The notes: generated from the sequence alone by a model not told the origin. Shown: positions 1 to 5,984, numbered from the stretch's first letter. The stretch is DNA of 5,984 nucleotides from Planctomycetota bacterium (GCA_021807585.1 JAKBCQ010000199.1:1-5984), one strand, 5' to 3'. Numbers and translations are program-made.

Positions 1-213
1 AACCCGAACGGATACGAGTTCTTCTCGGCCGAAGTCGCGAACGCGAGCGATCCATCCAATACGTTCTACATCGCGGGGGGAGCGGCCGTTCCCGAACCGA
101 GTTCGTTGATCCTCCTGGGAGTCGGACTCGTCGCGACCGCGATCGGCGAACCGTCCCGCCGCGCGAGACGAATCGCGTCCCATTCGAAGACGCCGATCGA
201 AGGGCTGGACTGA
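1..213 (+). CDS. PEP-CTERM sorting-domain protein, C-terminal fragment
   Basis: The open frame enters from the left edge and ends at TGA 211-213; 70 residues are visible. Residues 30-35 read VPEPSS, followed by a hydrophobic helix (residues 36-49, rich in Leu, Ile, Val and Gly) and then an arginine cluster (RRARR, residues 53-57). This three-part layout is the PEP-CTERM signal, which directs exported proteins to exosortase for membrane processing and surface or extracellular delivery. The preceding visible residues (NPNGYEFFSAEVANASDPSN) look like the end of a beta-rich secreted domain, but too little is present to name it. A further 13 residues follow the arginine cluster, a longer tail than is usual. 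The gene is separated from rhaA by 318 nt and is probably not part of the rhamnose operon. The PEP-CTERM call is firm; the function of the mature protein is unknown. Confidence 0.85.
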   Translation, partial: NPNGYEFFSAEVANASDPSNTFYIAGGAAVPEPSSLILLGVGLVATAIGEPSRRARRIASHSKTPIEGLD

Positions 214-221
214 ATCGACGA

Positions 222-288
222 GGATCATAATAAAAAATGTAAGGCACATAGATTATGAAATAATAGAATATTTTCACAATATTTTTTC
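222..288 (+). promoter_or_regulatory. AT-rich promoter-like island upstream of rhaA
   Basis: This stretch is very AT-rich inside an otherwise GC-rich window. It contains several TATAAT-like hexamers, the inverted repeat at 252-264, and two direct copies of AATATTTT at 267-274 and 278-285. Each copy includes the palindrome AATATT, so the pair also reads as an inverted repeat. It is the only strongly AT-rich segment between the PEP-CTERM gene and rhaA, so it is the most likely site of the operon promoter. I cannot choose one -35/-10 pair with confidence. It could also serve partly as the 3' end of the upstream gene, but there is no GC-rich stem before the T run at 282-287, so it is not a classical intrinsic terminator. 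Confidence 0.4.
252..264. promoter_or_regulatory. Inverted repeat ATTAT-GAA-ATAAT, possible operator
   Basis: The arms are 5 bp, perfect and spaced by 3 nt, inside the AT-rich island before rhaA. The 14-nt string at 252-265 matches 12 of 14 positions with the one at 1808-1821 before rhaT, and both are followed within 2 nt by ATATTT. A shared operator for a rhamnose-responsive regulator is an inference. No regulator gene is in the window, and AT-rich sequence produces such repeats easily. Confidence 0.3.
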
Positions 289-387
289 GCGAGGCCTTGG
301 AGGCGCGGTTCGAGCGGCGAGCGCGATCCGGCGGTGATTCCCCGGGCGTTCGATCGCGGCCGGGGTCGATACTTGGCGGAAAAAGGG

Positions 388-435
388 ATGGAATTCCTCC
401 GCCTGGTACTGGCTTTGCGCCTTGATCGGCGCTAA
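388..435 (+). other. Possible 15-codon leader ORF before rhaA
   Basis: ATG 388 opens a short frame, MEFLRLVLALRLDRR, ending at TAA 433-435. A GGCGGA stretch lies about 7 nt upstream and could act as a ribosome binding site. Five of the 15 residues are leucine. The last codons and the stop fall inside the hairpin at 412-437, an arrangement like an attenuation leader. It lies 96 nt upstream of rhaA and in the same frame register. There is no homology evidence, and short frames of this size arise by chance, so this is only a candidate. Confidence 0.2.
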
Positions 436-437
436 GC
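412..437 (+). other. Stable hairpin in the rhaA 5' leader
   Basis: The arms GCTTTGCGCC (412-421) and GGCGCTAAGC (428-437) pair over nine of ten positions, with one T/T mismatch and the loop TTGATC. Two G-T wobbles could extend the base outward. A smaller hairpin follows directly at 439-450 (GGCG and CGCC around a GGAC loop). No T run follows either, so this is not an intrinsic terminator of the usual type. If transcription starts in the AT-rich island, both stems lie in the rhaA untranslated leader. A role in attenuation, mRNA stability or protein binding is inference. Confidence 0.4.
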
Positions 438-520
438 TGGCGGGACCGCCGGTAATTCCTCGCGACGACGACCTCCGACATGTTGTGACGGGATCGATCG
501 TCGTTCCTCGCTCGGGTCGG

Positions 521-526
521 GAAAGG
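521..526 (+). promoter_or_regulatory. Ribosome binding site of rhaA
   Basis: GAAAGG lies 5 nt before ATG 532 and 8 nt before the adjacent ATG 535. The spacing slightly favours the second ATG, so the protein may begin at the second methionine. The difference is a single residue. Confidence 0.5.
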
Positions 527-531
527 TACGG

Positions 532-1806
532 ATGATGTCTCGTGATGATAAGGTGATCGAGCAGGCGTATGCGCTCGCGCGGGAGCGTTACGCCGCGATC
601 GGGGTCGACGTCGACCGCGCCCTCGAACGGCTGGCGACGATCGCGATTTCCCTCCATTGTTGGCAAGGGGACGACGTCGGCGGGTTCGAGAACAGCGGGC
701 AAGAGATCGGCGGCGGGCTCGCGGTGACGGGGAATTATCCGGGAAAAGCGCGCACGCCCGACGAACTTCGGAGCGATCTCGATCACGCTTTGGCGCTGAT
801 TCCGGGGGTTCATCGGCTCAATTTGCACGCGAGCTACGCCGAGACCGCGGGCAAACGTGTGGAACGGACCGATCTTGAGCCCGTTCATTTTGAGCGCTGG
901 ATCGACTGGGCGAAGCAAAAGCGGATGGGGATCGACTTCAACCCGACGTATTTCGCGCACCCCAAGGCCGCCGACGGTTATACGCTGGCGCATCGCGACG
1001 CGTCGATCCGCGAGTTTTGGATCGAACACGGCGTGATCTGCCGAAGGATCGGCGCGGCGATCGGCAAGGCTCTCGGTTCGCCGTGCGTGACGAACGTTTG
1101 GATTCCAGACGGTTCCAAGGATACGCCGATCGACCGCAAAGGCCCTCGAGAACGGCTCGCCGCGGCGCTCGACGCGATCTTCGCCGAGCCGATCGACCCC
1201 AAATACAACCTCGACGCGGTCGAGTGCAAACTGTTCGGATTGGGTTCGGAAAGTTATGTGGTCGGGTCGCACGAATTCTATCTCGGCTACGCGATCACGC
1301 GGAAGAAGGTCTTGTGCCTCGACGCGGGACATTTTCATCCGACCGAGGTGATTTCGGACAAGCTTTCGGCGGTGCTCGAGTGGGTCGACGAAATCCTCCT
1401 CCATGTATCGCGCGGGGTTCGGTGGGACAGCGATCACGTCGTCACGCTGACCGACGAGCTGTACGCGATCGCGCAAGAGATCGTACGCGGCGATTATCTC
1501 AAGCGCGTACATATCGGGCTTGATTTCTTCGATGCGAGCGTCAATCGCGTCGCGGCGTGGGTGATCGGCGCGCGATCGACGCTGAAGGCGACCGCCGCGG
1601 CGCTCCTCGAACCGATCGAAACGTATCGCCGCGTCGAGGCCGAGGGCGATTACACGGCGCGGCTGGCGTTGCTCGAGGAGCAAAAAACGCTCCCGCTGGG
1701 GGCGGTTTGGGATTATCACTGCCTGAAATCGGGCGTTCCCGTCGCCGCGGCGTGGCTCGACCATGCGCGCCGCTATGAACGCGAAGTGTTATCAAAACGT
1801 CGGTAA
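532..1806 (+). CDS. rhaA: L-rhamnose isomerase RhaA
   Basis: This cytosolic enzyme interconverts L-rhamnose and L-rhamnulose, the first step of phosphorylating rhamnose catabolism. The 424-residue product is close to the 419 residues of E. coli RhaA as I recall it, and is colinear with it throughout. Landmarks are [13 protein letters not shown] (42-54), TGNYPGKAR (66-74), [32 protein letters not shown] and LDFFDAS. The metal ligands known from the E. coli enzyme are conserved, shifted by three residues: Glu231, Asp264, His267, His291, Asp299, Asp301 and Asp331. The conserved C-terminal segment [14 protein letters not shown] is also present. A TIM-barrel fold binding two divalent metals is expected from the family. 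Tandem ATGs at 532 and 535 are both plausible starts. It is the first gene of the apparent operon and is followed by rhaT after 47 nt. No truncation or missing catalytic residue is seen. Confidence 0.97.
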   Translation: MMSRDDKVIEQAYALARERYAAIGVDVDRALERLATIAISLHCWQGDDVGGFENSGQEIGGGLAVTGNYPGKARTPDELRSDLDHALALIPGVHRLNLHASYAETAGKRVERTDLEPVHFERWIDWAKQKRMGIDFNPTYFAHPKAADGYTLAHRDASIREFWIEHGVICRRIGAAIGKALGSPCVTNVWIPDGSKDTPIDRKGPRERLAAALDAIFAEPIDPKYNLDAVECKLFGLGSESYVVGSHEFYLGYAITRKKVLCLDAGHFHPTEVISDKLSAVLEWVDEILLHVSRGVRWDSDHVVTLTDELYAIAQEIVRGDYLKRVHIGLDFFDASVNRVAAWVIGARSTLKATAAALLEPIETYRRVEAEGDYTARLALLEEQKTLPLGAVWDYHCLKSGVPVAAAWLDHARRYEREVLSKRR

Positions 1807-1807
1807 C

Positions 1808-1823
1808 ATTATTAGATAATAAT
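1808..1823. promoter_or_regulatory. Perfect AT palindrome between rhaA and rhaT
   Basis: ATTATTA-GA-TAATAAT has perfect 7-bp arms around a 2-nt centre and starts directly after the rhaA stop codon. It contains the ATTAT-N3-ATAAT pattern found before rhaA at 252-264. As DNA it could be an operator or part of an internal promoter. As RNA the stem would be weak and the 2-nt loop too tight to close fully. No binding protein can be named. Confidence 0.4.
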
Positions 1824-1827
1824 ATTT

Positions 1828-1854
1828 ATGAACTCAAGCAGGATATTACGTTGA
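1828..1854 (+). other. Eight-codon ORF overlapping the rhaT start (TGATG)
   Basis: ATG 1828 opens the frame MNSSRILR, which stops at TGA 1852-1854. The final A of that stop is the first base of the rhaT ATG, giving a TGATG junction. The likely rhaT ribosome binding site lies inside this frame, and codons five to seven are AGG, ATA and TTA, which are uncommon in this GC-rich window. The arrangement would suit translational coupling. No clear ribosome binding site precedes ATG 1828, so it may not be translated. Confidence 0.2.
1840..1843 (+). promoter_or_regulatory. Ribosome binding site of rhaT
   Basis: AGGA lies 10 nt before ATG 1854 and 7 nt before the in-frame TTG 1851. The spacing is acceptable for either start. 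ATG 1854 is preferred because it is the stronger initiation codon and the family-like sequence begins just after it. Confidence 0.45.
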
Positions 1855-3032
1855 TGGCACCGAATCCGTTCACGGGCGTCGTGTTTCATTGGCTGGGGGG
1901 GCTGGCCTCGGGGAGTTTTTACGTACCGTACCGCGCCGTGCGGAATTGGGCGTGGGAGACGTATTGGCTGGCGGGGGGATTTTTTAGCTGGATCATCGCG
2001 CCGTGGGTGTTGGCTTTGGCGATGACGAACGATCTGGTTTCGGTACTTCGAGAGGCCCCCGCGTCGACGCTTTTTTGGTCGTATTTTTTCGGCGTTTTGT
2101 GGGGTACGGGGGGGCTCACGTTCGGTTTGACGATGCGTTATCTGGGGATGTCGCTGGGGATGGCGGTGGCGCTTGGATATTGCGCCGCGTTTGGTACGTT
2201 GATGCCGCCGATTGTCGCGGGTCAATTTGTGGATAAGTTGCTGGCGACGACTTCGGGTCAAACGATTTTGGCGGGGGTCGTTTTGTGTTTGGCGGGGATC
2301 GGAGTCGCGGGGTTGGCGGGGATGTCGAAGGAGCGTGAACTTTCGGACGAGCAGAAGTCGGCTTCGATCCGCGAGTTCAACTTTAAAAAAGGGATTTTGG
2401 TGGCGACGTTCTCGGGGGTGATGAGCGCGTGCTTCGCCTACGGGCTCGAGGCGGGGAATCCGATCAAAAGAATCACGCTTGAACACGGCACGACGACGCT
2501 CTGGCAAGGGCTGCCGGTTCTGACGGTCGTGTTGCTGGGGGGCTTCACCACCAACTTCATCTGGTGCGCGCTCCTGAACGTTCGCAATAAAACGGGATAT
2601 CAGTATGTTTCTACGCGATTAAGAAGCGCTTATCCTTCGCGGTCGAGCGAGACGATTTTGGAGACCGCGATCGACGCTCCGGGCGAGGAGATGGCCGAGG
2701 GGGCTGCGATCGGCCGCGGCGACGGTTCGGGGCGGATCCCGCTTTTGGCGAATTACGCGTTCTCGGCGCTCGCGGGAACGATCTGGTATTTTCAATTCTT
2801 TTTTTATTCGATGGGCGAAACGCAGATGGGAAAATATCAATTCTCAAGCTGGACGCTACACATGGCAAGTATTATTATTTTTAGTACATTGTGGGGTATT
2901 GCTCTCAAGGAGTGGCGGGGCGTGGGGCTTCGGACTCGGATGTTGGTGGTTTTGGGATTGGCGGTGCTGATCGGATCGACGGTGGTCGTCGGCTACGGCA
3001 ATTATCTCGCGGGATTTGAAACTCACGCATAA
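1854..3032 (+). CDS. rhaT: L-rhamnose/H+ symporter RhaT
   Basis: This inner-membrane transporter imports L-rhamnose together with protons. The 392-residue product follows the RhaT family from end to end. Diagnostic stretches are SFYVPYRAVRNWAWETYW (21-38, very close to the E. coli counterpart), SWIIAPW (45-51), LTMRYLGMSLG (92-102), WYFQFFFYSMG (311-321), SSWTLHM (331-337) and ALKEW (350-354). Multiple hydrophobic segments alternate with short polar turns; the characterised E. coli protein has ten helices. E. coli RhaT is 344 residues as I recall it. Most of the extra length here is a hydrophilic loop at residues 243-296, rich in Ser, Glu, Gly and Arg, just before the conserved WYFQFFFY helix. 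The gene uses many TTG, TTT and GGG codons and carries several runs of six or seven G. It starts 47 nt after rhaA and ends 12 nt before the rhamnosidase, so co-transcription is likely. An alternative TTG start at 1851 adds one residue. Confidence 0.95.
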   Translation: MAPNPFTGVVFHWLGGLASGSFYVPYRAVRNWAWETYWLAGGFFSWIIAPWVLALAMTNDLVSVLREAPASTLFWSYFFGVLWGTGGLTFGLTMRYLGMSLGMAVALGYCAAFGTLMPPIVAGQFVDKLLATTSGQTILAGVVLCLAGIGVAGLAGMSKERELSDEQKSASIREFNFKKGILVATFSGVMSACFAYGLEAGNPIKRITLEHGTTTLWQGLPVLTVVLLGGFTTNFIWCALLNVRNKTGYQYVSTRLRSAYPSRSSETILETAIDAPGEEMAEGAAIGRGDGSGRIPLLANYAFSALAGTIWYFQFFFYSMGETQMGKYQFSSWTLHMASIIIFSTLWGIALKEWRGVGLRTRMLVVLGLAVLIGSTVVVGYGNYLAGFETHA

Positions 3033-3044
3033 CGGGGATGAGCG

Positions 3045-5984
3045 ATGCAACGATCACGACGCCGACGAGAGGAATCGATCGCGACGGGGGGTTCGGCGGT
3101 CGCGGGGCGCGACGATCGCGCGCGGCCGAGCTCTTTTGTGTTGATCCCTATGATGTATGGATTTGCGATTCTTATGATGATCGGCGCGCGGCTTTCGGCC
3201 GCCGCGGCGCCGGATAAGGGAATCGCTCCGGCGTATTTACGGTGCGAGAATTTGACGGCGCCGATCGGGATCGGCGAGCGGGCGCCGCGGTTGAGCTGGG
3301 TGTTGCATTCGAACGAGCGTGCGCAGCGGCAAACGGCGTATCGGATCCTGGTCGCCTCGACCGTCGAGAAGCTCGCCGCGGATCAGGGAGATTTGTGGGA
3401 CTGCGGGGTTGTGAAGGGCGACGAGACGAGCGGGATCGTGTATCGCGGCAAGCCCCTCGTTTCGCATCAATATTGTTATTGGAAAGTGCGCGTTTGGGAT
3501 AAAACGGGGCGCGAATCGGACTGGAGCAATCCCGCGGTTTGGTCGACGGGGATGTTGAATCGGGACGATTGGAAGGCGAGCTGGATCGGCTACGACAAGC
3601 CGCGCAAGGTCGTCGAGCCGGTCGCTCCGCTTTCGGGCGCGAAGTGGATCTGGTTCGCGGGAGACAAAGGGGCGAACGCCCCCAAAGCGGTTCGCGTGTT
3701 CCTCTCCGAGCTCGAGCTTCCGGTCGGCGATCCGATCGATCGCGCCGAGTTGTGGGTGGCGGGTGATGATAAGTATTCGTTCAACATCAATGGACGGATG
3801 ATCGCGCAAACGCAGCCGATCGGCGACGGTCCCAAGACGGCTCGGCTGGTCGACGCGACCTCGGCGGTGATTCCGGGATTGAACACGATTCGCGTTCAGG
3901 TGGAGAACACGATCGAGAGCCCCGCGGGGCTGATCGCCAAGCTCACGGTGCGGACGAAGGGGGGGGAAACGATCACCAAATTGACCGACGCGACGTGGCG
4001 CGCGACCGATCAACCGGGGGCGAATTGGCACAATCGTGCGATCGATTCCGCGTCGTGGCCGGCGTGCAAGGTGGTGGGGGATTTCGGCGTCGCGCCCTGG
4101 GGCGAACTCCACTACGCGACGCTCTTTCTGCCGCCCCCCCCTTATCTGCGTACGACGTTCAAAATCGAAAAACCCGTCCGACACGCGGTGTTGTATTCGA
4201 CATCTCTGGGAATACACGACATGGTTTTAAACGGTCCCAGGGTGAGCGAAGATTTATTCAATCCCGGCTGGACCGATTACACCAAGCGGGTTCATTACCG
4301 CGCGTATGACGTCACCGATCGGCTTCGCGACGGTGAGAACACGCTCTGCGCGATCCTCGGCGACGGCTGGTATTCGGGTTACATCGGTTGGGGTCAAGTG
4401 CGCGATCATTACGGCAAGAAACCTCGTTTAAAGGCGCAATTGCATCTGGAATACATGGACGGAACGACCGCCGACGTGACGACGGGCGCGGGCTGGAGGG
4501 CGTCGACCGGGGCGATCCTGTCGGCCGATTTTTTGATGGGTCAAACCCGCGATCAGCGGCTTGATCCCGAGGGTTGGAATTTGCCCCGGTTCGACGATTC
4601 GAAGTGGGACGCGGTCGACGTCGGCGGCGAGGAGATGAATCCGACGATCGACTGGCATCCCGGCCCTCCCATAAGATCGGTCTATGAATTCACGCCGATC
4701 AAAATCACCGAGCCGGCGCCAAAAGTTTATGTGTTCAATCTTGGGCGCAATTTCGCGGGGACGGCGCGGCTCGCGGTGAACGAGCCCGCGGGAACGAGGA
4801 TCACGCTTCGGTTCGCCGAACGGCTCAATCCCGACGGCACGATTTACACCGCCAATCTTCGCGGAGCGCGCTCCGAGGATACGTATTTTTGCGGCGGCGG
4901 GGGGCTTGAAATTTGGAAACCCAGGTTTACGTTTCACGGATTTCAATATGTCGAGGTTTCCGGCTTAACGAATCCTCCCACCGGCGAGACGATCACGGGG
5001 ATCGCGTTTTCGAGCGATACGCCGGTCGTGGGGACGTTTTCGTGTTCGGATTCGATGATCAACAAGCTTTGCGGCAACATTTATTGGACGCAGCGGTCGA
5101 ATTTTATCGATATTCCGACCGATTGTCCCCAGCGCGACGAGCGCCTGGGGTGGACTGGAGACGCGCAGGTTTACGTGAAAGCGGCGACGCTTCACACCGA
5201 CGTGCAAGCGTTTTTCACGAAGTGGCTGGTCGATCTGGAGGACGGCCAACGGCGAGACGGCGAATTTCCGATGGTGGCGCCGGTGAAGATCGCCGGCGAC
5301 GACGGCGGTCCCGCGTGGGCCGACGCGGGGGTGATCTGTCCGTGGACGATTCATCAAGTATATGGTGATACAAGAATCCTCGAGCGTCATTACGATTCGA
5401 TCGCCAAATTCATCGCGTTCACCAAAAATCGCTGCACCGCCGATTTGCTTCCGCCGGCGCAGTTTCATTGTTTCGGCGATTGGCTCTCGATCGGCGCCGA
5501 CACCCCCAAGGACGTGATCTTCCTGGCGTATTTCGCGCGGAGCGCGCGGCTCGCCGGCGAGATCGCCGCGACTTTGGGCAAAACCGCCGACGCCAAAATG
5601 TATCAAGACTTATATGAAAAGATCAAAGCGTCGTTTCGTCGCGCGTACGTTTCGGCCGACGGCAAGATCAAGGGAGATACGCAGGCGGTTTATGTGCTCG
5701 CGCTCACGGTCGACCTGTTGAGCGACGCCGAGGCCCGGCTCGCCGGAGAACGGTTGACCGCCGATATTCGCGCGCACGGCGGCCATCTGACGACGGGATT
5801 CATCGGCACGAAAGATTTAATGAACACGCTTTCAAAAATTGGTCGCGTCGACGTCGCGTATCGGTTGTTGATGAACGACACGTTCCCTTCCTGGGGTTTT
5901 TCGATCAAGCAGGGGGCGACGAGCATCTGGGAGCGATGGGACGGATGGACTCCCGAGAAGGGCTTTCAAGACGCGGGGATGAAC
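3045..5984 (+). CDS. Exported alpha-L-rhamnosidase, family GH78, 3' end outside window
   Basis: This enzyme is predicted to cleave terminal alpha-L-rhamnose from glycans or glycosides by an inverting mechanism outside the cytoplasmic membrane. The frame is open for 980 codons without a stop. After a hydrophilic, Arg-rich start, a hydrophobic core (31-50) and small residues (51-55) form a signal peptide or anchor. Next come an Ig/Fn3-like domain (65-171, RLSWVLHS, WDCGVV, YWKVRVWD), an extra beta-rich module (about 183-356), the rhamnosidase N domain (367-545, NGWTDY-like NPGWTDYTKRVHYRAYDVT, GDGWYSGYIGW), a concanavalin-like domain (560-641, FNLGRNFAGTARL, HGFQYVEV) and the six-hairpin catalytic barrel (from about 665). 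DCPQRDERLGWTGD gives Asp693, general acid Glu699 and Asp706; GATSIWERWDGW gives the probable base Glu963. About 100 or more residues, including the C-terminal beta domain, are missing. ATG 3045 has GGGG 7 nt upstream; starts at GTG 3138 or ATG 3150 are possible. The family call is firm; the exact substrate is unknown. Confidence 0.93.
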   Translation, partial: MQRSRRRREESIATGGSAVAGRDDRARPSSFVLIPMMYGFAILMMIGARLSAAAAPDKGIAPAYLRCENLTAPIGIGERAPRLSWVLHSNERAQRQTAYRILVASTVEKLAADQGDLWDCGVVKGDETSGIVYRGKPLVSHQYCYWKVRVWDKTGRESDWSNPAVWSTGMLNRDDWKASWIGYDKPRKVVEPVAPLSGAKWIWFAGDKGANAPKAVRVFLSELELPVGDPIDRAELWVAGDDKYSFNINGRMIAQTQPIGDGPKTARLVDATSAVIPGLNTIRVQVENTIESPAGLIAKLTVRTKGGETITKLTDATWRATDQPGANWHNRAIDSASWPACKVVGDFGVAPWGELHYATLFLPPPPYLRTTFKIEKPVRHAVLYSTSLGIHDMVLNGPRVSEDLFNPGWTDYTKRVHYRAYDVTDRLRDGENTLCAILGDGWYSGYIGWGQVRDHYGKKPRLKAQLHLEYMDGTTADVTTGAGWRASTGAILSADFLMGQTRDQRLDPEGWNLPRFDDSKWDAVDVGGEEMNPTIDWHPGPPIRSVYEFTPIKITEPAPKVYVFNLGRNFAGTARLAVNEPAGTRITLRFAERLNPDGTIYTANLRGARSEDTYFCGGGGLEIWKPRFTFHGFQYVEVSGLTNPPTGETITGIAFSSDTPVVGTFSCSDSMINKLCGNIYWTQRSNFIDIPTDCPQRDERLGWTGDAQVYVKAATLHTDVQAFFTKWLVDLEDGQRRDGEFPMVAPVKIAGDDGGPAWADAGVICPWTIHQVYGDTRILERHYDSIAKFIAFTKNRCTADLLPPAQFHCFGDWLSIGADTPKDVIFLAYFARSARLAGEIAATLGKTADAKMYQDLYEKIKASFRRAYVSADGKIKGDTQAVYVLALTVDLLSDAEARLAGERLTADIRAHGGHLTTGFIGTKDLMNTLSKIGRVDVAYRLLMNDTFPSWGFSIKQGATSIWERWDGWTPEKGFQDAGMN

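Noticed and set aside
267..290. Intrinsic terminator for the PEP-CTERM gene
   Set aside because: There is a T run, but the preceding repeat is pure AT and gives no stable GC stem. It fits a promoter-like or operator-like region better.
274..1764. 496-codon open frame on the minus strand across rhaA and its leader
   Set aside because: It is antisense to a clearly identified rhaA. The translation is Arg/Pro-rich low complexity with no recognisable domain, as expected from the reverse complement of GC-rich codons.
1812..2507. 231-codon minus-strand frame opposite rhaT
   Set aside because: It is extremely Arg/Gln/Pro-rich, the usual reverse image of a G/T-rich membrane-protein gene, and has no plausible domain.
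3038..3214. ATG 3038 as an alternative start after rhaT
   Set aside because: This frame is short, ends before the rhamnosidase domains, and is out of frame with them. ATG 3045 leads directly into the GH78 protein.
3237..4217. 326-codon minus-strand open frame opposite the GH78 gene
   Set aside because: It is full of Arg, Pro and Asp, shows no family motif, and lies wholly inside the coherent GH78 frame, so it is a composition shadow.
4913..5368. 151-codon plus-strand frame inside the GH78 gene
   Set aside because: It overlaps the GH78 catalytic region, including the DCPQRDERLGWTGD motif, in another frame and has no recognisable features of its own.

Overview
The window looks like a GC-rich, Planctomycetota-like bacterial chromosome. 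The GC-rich coding, the C-terminal PEP-CTERM sorting tail at the left edge, and a RhaT-type transporter next to a large secreted family-78 glycosidase all fit that phylum. Verrucomicrobiota would also be possible. The assignment is an inference from gene content and composition; no rRNA or other phylogenetic marker is present.

Layout, all on the + strand. Positions 1-213 are the end of a PEP-CTERM exported protein. Positions 214-531 are a gene-free leader: an AT-rich, promoter-like island at about 222-288, then a GC-rich stretch with a stable hairpin at 412-437 that overlaps a possible 15-codon ORF. Next come L-rhamnose isomerase (rhaA, 532-1806), a 47-nt AT-rich gap with a perfect palindrome, an L-rhamnose/H+ symporter (rhaT, 1854-3032), and 12 nt later a large exported alpha-L-rhamnosidase of family GH78 (3045 to the window end, open at its 3' side). 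The GH78 gene is the largest feature: its frame is open for 980 codons, with both catalytic motifs present and only the C-terminal end cut off by the window.

The three complete or nearly complete genes form one compact rhamnose-use operon. The glycosidase would release L-rhamnose from rhamnosylated glycans outside the cytoplasmic membrane, RhaT would import it with protons, and RhaA would convert it to L-rhamnulose. Kinase, aldolase, mutarotase and a regulator are not in the window and may lie downstream or elsewhere. The families are all known. The less usual parts are a shared ATTAT-N3-ATAAT palindrome before rhaA and before rhaT, a structured rhaA leader, a mini-ORF overlapping the rhaT start, a 54-residue hydrophilic loop in RhaT, an extra beta-rich module in the rhamnosidase where CBM67 sits in some relatives, and a strong excess of GATC/CGATCG. 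I found no RNA gene, CRISPR array, insertion sequence or prophage, and no convincing previously undescribed system.
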